From the NCBI RefSeq assembly GCF_032883915.1, contig NZ_CP120717.1:367501-431500 (forward strand): DNA of 64,000 bases, read 5' to 3'. Positions 12,901-24,900 of the stretch are shown one piece after another. A program made the translations under genes and the position numbers. Numbering within the stretch: position 1 is the first letter of the stretch; each line of letters starts with the position of its first letter. Source of the stretch: Endozoicomonas sp. 8E. Its GTDB lineage: Bacteria > Pseudomonadota > Gammaproteobacteria > Pseudomonadales > Endozoicomonadaceae. Under the pieces are notes generated by a model. That model ran no database searches. It was not told the origin of the DNA and worked only from the letters and a program-made list of their open reading frames with translations.

Positions 12901-15900
12901 CCGTCCAGAGACTTTACTGTCAAGGTCTCGGTCAGGGTGTCACCATCGCCCAGGGCCTGAATGTCGGCATGGCTGTTGCTGGCCGAATAGCTCCAGTTAC
13001 CACTGGCATTAATGGCCAGTGAACCGTAGCTGCCGGTGATGGTCTCTGCAGTGAAACTGGCTTCGCCGCCATCGGCATCGGTGACACTCAGGGTGCCGGA
13101 GGTGGTCAGGGTGTTGCCGGCGTCCTCAGTGACGCTGCCACTGTTATCGCCTGTAATGACCGCCGCATCGTTGGTGCCCGTGATGGTGATCGTTACCTGC
13201 TGATCGACCGTACCGCCCTCGCCATCGTCGACGGTGACGGTGTAGGTCTGGGTCAGGGTTTGACCGGCGCTCAGGTAATCCACATCAGCATCGTCAACAC
13301 TGAAGCTCCAGTCGATGCGGCCACTGCCGTCGCCCTGGGTGTCATCGGCGACGGTGGCCGTCAAGCTGCCCAGATAGCCATTGGCTGCTGCAGTGACGCT
13401 GACGTTCTGCTGATCTGAAAGATCCACATCCGCGATGGTGAAAGAACCGGTGTCGGTCAGGGTGTTGCTGTTCTCCCCGGCGGCGCCGTCAAGGATCTCG
13501 GTTACCGCTCCGGCGACATCAGTGGCACTGCTGATGGCAGGGGCGTCGTTGGTGCCGTTAAAGGTAATAACGATATTGTGGGTGGTGCCGTCCAGAGACT
13601 TTACTGTCAAGGTCTCGGTCAGGGTGTCGCCATCGCCCAGGGCCTGAATGTCGGCATGGCTGTTGCTGGCCGAATAGCTCCAGCTACCATTGCCATTAAT
13701 GGCCAGTGAACCGTAGCTGCCGGTGATGGTCTCTGCAGTGAAACTGGCTTCGCCGCCATCGGCATCGGTGACACTCAGGGTGCCGGAGGTGGTCAGGGTG
13801 TTGCCGGCGTCCTCAGTGACGCTGCCACTGTCATCGCCTGTGATGACCGCCGCGTCGTTGGTGCCCGTGATGGTGATCGTTACCTGCTGATCGACCGTAC
13901 CGCCCTCGCCATCGTCGACGGTGACGGTGTAGGTCTGGGTCAGGGTTTGACCGGCGCTCAGGTAATCCACATCAGCATCGTCAACACTGAAGCTCCAGTC
14001 GATGCGGCCACTGCCATCGCCCTGTGTATCATCCGCTACGCTGGCGGTCAGGCTGCCCAGATAGCCGTTGGCCGCTGCAGTGACGCTGACGTTCTGCTGA
14101 TCTGAAAGATCCACATCAGCGATGGTGAAAGAACCGGCATCGGTCAGAGTGTTGCTGTTCTCACCTGCTCCGCCATCGACGATTTCGGTCACGGCGCCAG
14201 TTACATCAGTGGCACTGCTGATGGTGGGGGCATCATTCACTGCGGCAACATCAAATGTCCGGGTGTGTTCACCAGAATAGCTACTGCCGTCGTATACCTG
14301 AAAGCCGAAAGACGTATAGTTATCTCCGGCCTCGTCACTGTCTGGCTCAAATACCAGCAGGTCTGCTTCAATATCCGCTTTGCTGATGACCTGATTTGCC
14401 GTCACAACAACGCCATTGAGCTTCAGGGTTCCCTCGTCAGGTAAAGTGGATACCTTGATTTGGGTCATTGCATCCGCTTCCTGGTCGCTGCTACTCAGGT
14501 CGGTCAGAGTCAGGGTATAGCTTGTATCCTCATTGGTGGACATCGTGCTGCTGTTGACATAAACCGTATAGTCGCGTGTGCTGCTGAGCTGGCCATCACT
14601 CACCTGCACCCTGATGGTGTGAGAAGCGTTGCTGTCATGATTCAACTGAGTGCTGTCAGCCACGGAAATTTCACCGGTTGCACTGTTAATGGTGAAACGG
14701 CCACCGGCATCGTTGGTCAATGAGTAAGTCAGCTGATTACTGGCACTATCAACGTCCGTTGCCGCTACTGAACCCAGGACAGTGCCGTTAGCACTCTGCT
14801 CGACTAAGTGGAAGGCATCGCTGACGAGATTTTCTACGGAGTCAGCTTGATAGACGGCTTTGACCTGGTGAGCGCCCAGGTCTGTGTTGAAAATAGCCAG
14901 ATCGCCTATTGAACCGTCCAGATCGCCATCATTCCAGTGACTTTTACCGATATAGTTGCCTGATCTGACCATCTCCGGAGGCGCAGCCCCGTTGAGATTC
15001 TCCCCGGCCAGCTCACCATTTTTATAGACCCGCATTACCCCATTATCATCAACAGTAGCGGTCACATGAACCCACTCGCCCGCGGTAAAAAAGTTGTTGA
15101 TATGCAGCTGTCCTTCCAGAGAGCCACCATCAAAGATTTCAAACGCCAGTGTGCTACTGGTGCCAACATGGGCAAGGAGAATATTGTTGTTGGCAGCACC
15201 ATCAGCAAAGTCCACTATCCTGGACCAGTTCTGGCTCAGGCTGTCGTATTTCACCCAGGCAGAAATGGTCATGGCGCCACCCACTTCTAGCCCTGAGATT
15301 TCGCCACTGCCGGAGCTGCCATCCATTTCAAAGGCCTGACCACCGTTACGTCCGCTGCTCAATGCGGCACTGCCACTGAGGGTCAGGTCGTTACCGTTAC
15401 CTGATTGGTCCGTGTTGTTTGAGAAACTGTAGGCTGCCTCAATTTCGCCGATGAGAGGGCTGCCCGATAATTCAGGGGCATCGTTGACGGCGATGACATC
15501 CAATGACCAGGACACATCCGTTGTTGCTGAACCATCCGAAACGGAAATCTTGACTGACAGATTGCCAACATCAGGATCGTCAGGTGTTCCGCTGAAGGTT
15601 CGGGTTGCGGCATCGAAAGTCAGCCAGGCGGGTAAGGGACTGCCATCACTCAGTGTGGCGGAGTAACTCAGGTTGTCACCTTCTATGTCGGAAAAAGCGT
15701 TTGAAGGTATCTGGTAGCTGAATGCCTGTTCTTCAGTTGCAGACTGATTGGCGACACCCGCATCAATAACCGGACCGTCATTGCTGCCGTTAATGGTAAT
15801 GACAATATTGTGGGTCGTGCCATCCAGAGACCTCACCGTCACAGTCTCGGTCAGGGTGTCACCATCGCCCAGGGCCTGAATGTCGGCATGGCTGTTACTG

Positions 15901-18900
15901 GCCGAATAGCTCCAGCTACCATTGGCATTTATGGCCAGTGAACCATAGCTGCCGACGATGGTCTCTGCGGTGAAACTGGCTTCGCCGCTGTCCCCATCGG
16001 TGACACTCAGGGTGCCTGAGGTGGTCAGGGTGTTGCCGGCGTCCTCAGTGACGCTGCCACTGTCATCGCCCGTGATGACCGCCGCATCATTGGTGCCCGT
16101 GATGGTGATCGTTACCTGCTGATCGACCGTACCGCCCTCGCCGTCGTCAACGGTGACGGTGTAGGTCTGGGTCAGGGTTTGACCGGCGCTCAGGTAATCC
16201 ACATCAGCATCGTCAACACTGAAGCTCCAGTCGATGCGGCCACTGCCGTCGCCCTGGGTGTCGTCGGCGACGATGGCCGTCAAGCTGCCCAGATAGCCAT
16301 TGGCTGCTGCAGTGACGCTGACGTTCTGCTGATCTGAAAGATCCACATCGGCGATGGTGAAGGAGCCAGTGTCGGTCAGCGTGTTACTGTTCTCGCCTGC
16401 CCCGCCGTCGACAATCTCGGTGACTGTGCCAACTACATCGGTGACACCGCTGATGGTGGGAGCATCGTTGGTGCCAGTGATAGTAATCACTACATTCTGG
16501 GGAGTGCCGTCCAGTGCGCTGACGGTGATAGTCTCGGTCAGGGTGTCGCCATCACCGAGAGCCTGTATCGCTGTCAGGGTGTTGTCGGCGGTGTAGGTCC
16601 AGCTGCCACTGGTGTTGATGGTTAACGAACCGTAGGTGCCGGTCGTACTCCCGGCGGTAAAGCTGGCCTCGCCGATGTCGGCATCGGTGATGGTCAGGGT
16701 GCCGGAGACGGTCAGGTTGACGGCGGCGGCATCCTCAGTGACATTACCGGTGTCGGTACCGCTTATCACCGCCGCGTTGTTGCCGGCGAGTGTAATTGTC
16801 GACGAAGCCGCCGTGACGTTATTAGCGCTGTCGGTTTGGGTGACGGTGAGCTCAAGGTCACCATCCGACAGGGTGCTCACATCAACTTCGTTACCCGCCA
16901 GACTCCAGTTGCCATCGGCATCGACAGTCACGGTTTCTGTCACCGTGTTATAGATTGACTCAACTTCGTAGGCCGTCAGGCCCTTGTTAAATATCTCCAG
17001 CCCGGCAATGTCACCCTCAAGAAAATCCTCACCGTATCTATCGGACTTGCCGATAGTGATGCTGGACTGCCAACTGAACGATGAACTTGAAAATGAGCCA
17101 GAGAGAACCTCTTCGCCGTCAATATATAATTTTTGAACACCAGCATCGCCACCAAAGGTGTGGGTAATATGGTGCCATTCACCATCGTTGTAAGTCTCTG
17201 TGGTGGTCAAATGTTCATAACCACCGTCATAAACATTAAATTTGATCTGACCATTCTCGATATAAAGCGACCGGTCCTCGTCGAGACTGTCTTTTACGGC
17301 AAACAGCCCGCCTGAATTATCCGTTGTCTTAAACCAGAATGAGACAGCATATTCGTTTTCCGATACATCTATGGGCGCAGTGAGCTGGTCATCAATACCA
17401 TCCAGATGAATCGCTTGAGCCCCTGAAACAGGACCATTTGTATAGCTGGGTGAACCACCAGTAAAGGTAAGGGATGAAGAGCCGGATAAATCACCATCAA
17501 ATGCCCAGTTTTCCTGAGGCTGAGGTATTGATGCTTTCCTGGATGACGGATCGGTCAGCTGTGAATTCCTAAGGGTTACCGTGACTTCAGCGCCTGGTTC
17601 GCCGACACCGGAGACCAGAACAGCGCCTTTTTCAGCAGCACTGATCCGATTGTCGCCCATCACGGTGTCAATGGCGAGGGCTCGGGTCAGGATCAACTGA
17701 CCATCACTTTGTAGCTGATCAATAATTTCCTGATCCGTATTCCCCAAGGGCGACAGGTCGGTGTTTTCCAGCACAATCTGCTGCACCACATCACCACCGG
17801 CAACGACGCTGACATCAATAACGGTATTGCTGCCTTCTGTGCGGAACTGGATAAACTGATCCGCCGTCGTATTTTCCTCACCCCTGAGCAGAGCGTGCAA
17901 ATCGAGAATATCGCCACCGGCACCGACAGCAAAATCCGCAACGTGATCAACCGCCGGAGATCCGGCAGTACCTTCATCGCCAGCCTCCCAGACCAGCCGG
18001 TCCTGTCCACTTCCCCCCTTTAACAAGTCATTGCCTTCGCCACCGGTCAGAACATCAGCGCCTGCTCCACCATGGATAAGGTCAATACCACTGCCGCCCG
18101 CCACGGTATTATCCTGGGCATCTCCCAGGCTTATATCCGCACTGTAAGTGGTTGCTGCACTGGCAATACCACCCGTTTCCGTCGAGGTAACACTGATATT
18201 CAGTGGATCACCGTCGTTCAGTGTCAGTGAGGGCGTAAAGCTCCAGTGACCATCACTGCCAACCGTTGCACTGTAGCTGTTACTGTTAATGGTAAAGTTC
18301 AGGGTGGCATCCGGCTGACCGGTACCGGTGATCACCGGCTGGAAACTGCCATCGAGCACCACCAAATCAATTTTGGGCGGTGTATAGAAGTCAATGGTAT
18401 AGGCACTGCTCTGCTGTGTACCATCACTCACCTTGAAGCCCAGACTGCCGTGGTGGCTACCATTGATGCTGGCATCGGCGGTAAAAACCAGGTTGGGAAT
18501 ATCACTGGCACTGACGACCTGGTTGATGGTGACAGCGCTGCCGTTCAACGTCAGGCTCCCAGTGGCGGGCAGGGATGTCAGAGTAATGGAAGCCAGACTA
18601 TCCCCTGAATCTACATCGCTGAACCCGAACTCAGCATGGGAAAAGGTATGCTGCCCCGCCTCGCTGAGGCTCAGGTTGTTGTTTGCAGCAGTCGGTGCAT
18701 CGTTGGTGCCGTTAATGGTAATGTCAATATCATGGGTCGTGCCGTCCAGAGACTGAACCGTCAGGGTCTCGGTCAGGGTGTCGCCATCGCCCAGGGCCTG
18801 AATGTCGGCATGGCTGTTACTGGCCGAATAGCTCCAGCTACCATTGCCATTAATGGCCAGTGAACCGTAGCTGCCGGTGATGGTCTCTGCAGTGAAACTG

Positions 18901-21900
18901 GCTTCGCCGCCATCGGCATCGGTGACACTCAGGGTGCCCGAGGTGGTCAGGGTGTTGCCGGCGTCCTCAGTGACGCTGCCACTGTCATCGCCTGTGATGA
19001 CCGCCGCGTCGTTGGTGCCCGTGATGGTGATCGTTACCTGCTGATCGACCGTACCGCCCTCGCCATCGTCGACGCTGACGGTGTAGGTCTGGGTCAGGGT
19101 TTGACCGGCGCTCAGGTAATCCACATCAGCATCGTCAACACTGAAGCTCCAGTCGATGCGACCACTGCCATCGCCCTGTGTATCATCCGCTACGCTGGCG
19201 GTCAGGCTGCCCAGGTAACCATTGGCCCCGGCACTGACACTGACGCTCTGCTGGTCTGCAAGATCTGCATCGGCGATGGTGAACGAGCCGGTGTCAGTCA
19301 GGGTGTTGCTGTTCTCACCTGCACCGCCATCGACGATTTCGGTCACGGCGCCAGTTACATCAGTGGCACTGCTGATAGTGGGGGCATCATTAACCGCGGC
19401 AACATCAAATGTCCGGGTGTGTTCACCAGAATAGCTACTGCCGTCGTATACCTGAAAGCCGAAAGACGTGTAGTTATCACCGGCCTCGTCACTGTCTGGC
19501 TCAAATACCAGCAGGTCTGCTTCAATATCCGCTTTGCTGATGACCTGATTTGCCGTCACAACAACGCCATTGAGCTTCAGGGTTCCCTCGTCAGGTAAAG
19601 TGGATACCTTGATTTGGGTCATTGCATCCGCTTCCTGGTCGCTGCTACTCAGGTCGGTCAGAGTCAGGGTATAGCTTGTATCCTCATTGGTGGACAGCGT
19701 GCTGCTGTTGACATAAACCGTATAGTCGCGAGTACTGCTGAGCTGGCCATCACTCACCTGCACCCTGATGGTGTGAGATGCGTTACTGTCATGATCCAGC
19801 TGAGTGCTGTCAGCCACGGAAATTTCACCGGTTGCACTGTTGATGGTGAAGCGGCCACCGGCATCGTTCGTCAATGAGTAAGTCAGCTGATTACTGGCAC
19901 TATCAACGTCCGTTGCCGCTACTGAACCCAGGACAGTGCCGTTAGCACTCTGCTCGACTAAGTGGAAGGCATCGCTGACGAGATTTTCTACGGAATCAGC
20001 TTGATAGACGGCTTTGACCTGATGAGCGCCCAGGTCCGTGTTGAAAATAGCCAGATCGCCTATTGAACCGTCCAGATCGCCATCATTCCAGTGACTTTTA
20101 CCGATATAGTTGCCTGATCTGACCATCTCCGGAGGCGCAGCCCCGTTGAGATTCTCCCCGGCCAGCTCACCATTTTTATAGACCCGCATTACCCCATTAT
20201 CATCAACAGTAGCGGTCACATGAACCCATTCGCCCGCGGCAAAGAAGTTGTTGATATGCAGCTGTCCTTCCAGAGAGCCTCCATCAAAGATTTCAAACGC
20301 CAGTGTGCTACTGGTGCCAACATGGGCAAGGAGAATATTGTTGTTGGCAGCACCATCAGCAAAGTCCACTATCCTGGACCAGTTCTGGCTCAGGCTGTCG
20401 TATTTCACCCAGGCAGAAATGGTCATGGCGCCACCCACTTCTAGCCCTGAAATTTCGCCACTGCCGGAGCTGCCATCCATTTCAAAGGCCTGACCACCGT
20501 TACGTCCGCTGCTCAATGCGGCACTGCCACTGAGGGTCAGGTTGTTACCGTTACCTGATTGGTCCGTGTTGTTTGAGAAACTGTAGGCTGCCTCAATTTC
20601 GCCGATGAGAGGGCTGCCCGATAATTCAGGGGCATCGTTGACGGCGATGACATCCAATGACCAGGACACATCCGTTGTTGCTGAACCATCCGAAACGGAA
20701 ATCTTGACTGACAGATTGCCAACATCAGGATCGTCAGGTGTTCCGCTGAAGGTTCGGGTTGCGGCATCGAAAGCCAGCCAGGCGGGTAAGGGACTGCCAT
20801 CACTCAGTGTGGCGGAATAAGTCAGGTTGTCACCTTCTATGTCGGAAAAAGCGTTTGAAGGTATCTGGTAGCTGAATGCCTGTTCTTCAGTTGCAGACTG
20901 ATTGGCGACACCCGCATCAATAACCGGACCGTCATTGCTGCCGTTAATGGTAATGACAATATTGTGGGTCGTGCCATCCAGGGACCTCACCGTCACGGTC
21001 TCGGTCAGGGTGTCACCATCGCCCAGGGCCTGAATGTCGGCATGGCTGTTACTGGCCGAATAGCTCCAGCTACCACTGGCATTTATGGCCAGTGAACCGT
21101 AGCTGCCGGTGATGGTCTCTGCGGTGAAACTGGCTTCGCCGCCATCGGCATCGGTGACACTCAGCGTGCCTGAGGTGGTCAGGGTGTTGCCGGCGTCCTC
21201 AGTGACGCTGCCGCTGTCATCGCCCGTGATGACCGCTGCATCATTGGTGCCCGTGATGGTGATCGTTACCTGCTGATCGACCGTACCGCCCTCGCCGTCG
21301 TCAACGGTGACGGTGTAGGTCTGGGTCAGGGTTTGACCGGCGCTCAGGTAATCCACATCAGCATCGTCAACACTGAAGCTCCAGTCGATGCGGCCACTGC
21401 CGTCGCCCTGGGTGTCGTCGGCGACGGTGGCCGTCAAGCTGCCCAGATAGCCGTTGGCCGCTGCAGTGACGCTGACGTTCTGCTGATCTGAAAGATCCAC
21501 ATCGGCGATGGTGAAAGAACCGGTGTCGGTCAGGGTGTTGCTGTTCTCACCTGCCCCACCGTCCGCAATTTCACTGACTGCGCCAGCTACATCGGTGACA
21601 CCGCTAATGATGGGGCCATCGTTTGTGCCGACGATAGTAATAGTTACATTGTGGTTGTCACCACCTGCTGTAGTGACTGTGAAGGTTTCACTTAAGGTAT
21701 CGCCGTCACCTAGACTCTGGATCGCCAGAAGTGTGTTGTCAGCCGTATAAGTCCATTGTCCGCTGGCATCAATAACAAGATCACCATGGGTTGCGGTCAG
21801 CGTTTCAGCTTGAAACCGGGCCTCATTCTGGTCAGCATCAGTGACTGTAAGGGAGCCTGAGGTTGTCAGGGTACTGGCATGACTGTCTTCAGTGACGGTT

Positions 21901-24900
21901 GCCGTATCAAGACCTGTTATATTTGCATTGTCGTTTGTGCCGGTGATAACCAGAGTGGCGGTCTGGGAAACTGAGCCACCATTGCCGTCTTCGATGTCAT
22001 AGCTGTAGACAATGGTTTCAGTCACTCCGTTGGGAAGATAGTCATAGGCACCGGGGTCAACGGTAAGGGTGTTGCCATTGACGGTGATACCAGAATCATC
22101 ACCAGATGAGAGGGTTATCCGGGTAACCGAGAGGGTATCACCAGTGTCAACGTCTGCAGCAGACTCAAGCAGGTCAATGTTGACTGAAGCCGAGTCTTCA
22201 ACAAAATTTTTCGCAATGGCAGAGCTAACCGTTGGATCATCGTTGACCGGTGTAATGCTGAAGTCAAAAGTCGCTGAAGATGAGAAGAGGTGGCCATCAC
22301 TGACCTGAAATTCAAATGAGGCGTAAAGATTTCCATGTTCGTTTTGAGCCGGCTCAAATTTCAACCGGCCTGCTAACAGCTCATTTTTTGTCACTTCCAT
22401 ACCCACAGTGACAGCTGATCCATTAAAGAGCAACTCACCTGCCAGGGGCAACTGAGTGATTTTGATACTTTGCAGTGTATGTCCGGCATCCGGGTCTGAG
22501 AAGGTGAAGTCGGATGTACTAAAGATATAAGGTGTATCTTCGTCGGACGTCACCAGGGTACCTGCCGTAACCGGAGCATTATTAACGGCAGTGGCTATGA
22601 TGGTGCTGGTGACTATCTGACTGCTGTTATGACCGTCATCAACACTGAAGCTGACGGTACGATCAGCGGTAAAGGGTGAGCCGGAACTGTTTGAGTAGGT
22701 GACTGTTCTCAGTGCTGCCTGATACTGCGCGACCGTTGCGGTTCCAGAGAGCGTCATGGTACCGGTTGATGAGTCCCAGCTTCCGGAAATCCCGTTGTGA
22801 TTGGTGAAAGCCAGACTGTCTTCAGCTGGCACGAAATTGTTGCTGATCGTGATCGTGGCGCTCTCTAATGTGACAGAGTCAATATCTGAAAGAGTGATAT
22901 TACTGTCTATTACTTGATCACCGTCGTTTTTAGTGTAGGCAAGAGCGCCACCTGCGGTGACTAATGGCGCATCATTGGTGCCATGAATAGTGGCAGTGAC
23001 AATATGCTGCGTACCATCCGCAGTCTGCACCGAGAAACTGTCTGTTAGTGAGTCGCCGTCTTCCAATGTCTGAATGGCGCTCTGACTGTTATCAGCGCTG
23101 TAAGTCCAGCTGCCATCAGCGTTAATGGATAACTGTCCATGGTTTCCTGAAAGTATTTCAGCCTGAAAAACAGCTTCGTTGGCATCAACATCTGTAACGG
23201 TCAGGTTGCCGCTGGTGGTTAAAGTGGCGTTATCGTCTTCCGTGACGGCGCCGGTGTCAACTCCGGCAATCACTGCCGCATCATTGACAGAAATGACGTC
23301 AAGAGTCGCTGATGCTGTGGCTTCATCGCCTGAGGTTCCATCAGAAACAGTGAAGTTAAAAGTAACATCGTCAGCGAAGTAATGGGCAGTGGGTGTGTAG
23401 CTCCAGGTGCCGTCATGATTGTCCGCCAGACTACCTGTGGCAGGGTCGGCCAGGGTGACGGATTGAATAGTCAGGCTATCCCCATCAACATCACTGGCTG
23501 AAGCCAGAAGGTCAGAAGCCTTGATGACGTAGGAGGTATCTTCCGGGGTTGATCCCAGATCAACATTCCCCGCAACGGGAGCATCGTCTAACGGATCAAC
23601 ACTGATCGAGAAAGTTTGGATATCAGAAGACAGGGCACCACCGCTTACCCGAAAGTTGAAGTAGGTGTAGTTGTCTGCACTTTGATTGGCCTCTGGAAGG
23701 AAGGTCAGTGAGCCCGCGGCAATGTCAGCCCGACTGATGGTGTCACCTTTGGATATCTGAGTGCCATTGAGTTCCAGTGATCCACTGGCTGGAAGAGTCT
23801 CAATGACTACCGCTGCCAGCGTGTCACTGTCGTCCTGGTCACTGTAGGGGAAGTCATTCAGGGTAAAGCGATAGAGGCTGTCTTCATCAATGGTGGTCGA
23901 GCTGTCCGAAGAGACGGGTGCTTCGTTGATGTCACTGACTTCAAGGGTAAAGCTCTCTGAATAGGCGGCACCATCAGCATCGGTTGTGGTCACCTCAATA
24001 TCGATGGATTCGTCAGTTTCGTGATCAAGGGCTATGCCCTCTTTCAGTTTGAGATCGCCGTCAACTACTTCAAAGCGATGGTCATCGACAGTGTAGGTGT
24101 GATTATCAGAAAGGTCTTTGTCTGTGGTAGACAAAGTACCCACAACCGCACCATCCTGATTTTCATCAATGCGGGTACCAGAGAGTTCAATATCTTCCGG
24201 ATTATCATTGATGCCCTCAATGGTAATGGACGCACTTTGGCTGACAACGCCACCCTGCCCATCCTCTATTTCATAGCTGTACTCGATGACTTCAGATTCG
24301 CCCGCAGCCAGATGTCCATAAGCAGAAGCATCCACATCAAGACTGTTGCCATCGTCAGCGATAGTAATACCTGAAGGATCCCCCGCTGTTATCCTGAGAG
24401 AGACGGCATTCAGGTTGTCTGATGAATCCAGATCGAACGCACCCGCCAGGAGGTCAACGTTAAAGTCATCGCTGTTCTTATCGAAAGTCTGAACGACGGC
24501 TTCCCTTACCTGAGGCTGATCATTGTTGCCAGAGAGCGTAATAGTGACAGACTCTAAAACGGACTCCCCCCGGGAATTCGTGACCAGGTATTCGTAGGTC
24601 AGGGTTTCTGTTTCGCCAGCAGCCAAATATTTATAGGCTTCGGGGTCAATACTGAGGCTGTTGCCGTCCAGACCAATACTGACACCGGCCTCATTGCCCT
24701 CAGTCAGGCGTAACTGAGTCACCGACAGGGCGTCAGGATCCTTGTCAAAAGCCTGGGATAGCAGATCGATGGTCGTTTCTTCATCGCTCTGAACAATCTG
24801 GGCTAATACTGTCTTCGCAGTTTCCGGGGTATCCTTGTCGCCTTCGTTGTTGTCACCTGTGATGGTGATATCGACAGAAGCCCTTGAACTGGCACCGTTG

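Larger units (their letters stand above)
6055..20935 (-). repeat. Four copies of a ~1.5 kb putative-Ig/LamG/cadherin module
   Basis: The same module (putative-Ig, LamG, cadherin-like, then a second cadherin-like domain) occurs at about 19395-20935, 14240-15780, 9950-11490 and 6055-7590. The first three copies differ at only scattered bases over about 1.5 kb; the fourth has a diverged putative-Ig part. Equivalent points are 5154, 4293 and 3897 nt apart, the difference being the number of VCBS units between them. This pattern points to recent intragenic duplication or gene conversion. Confidence 0.9.
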
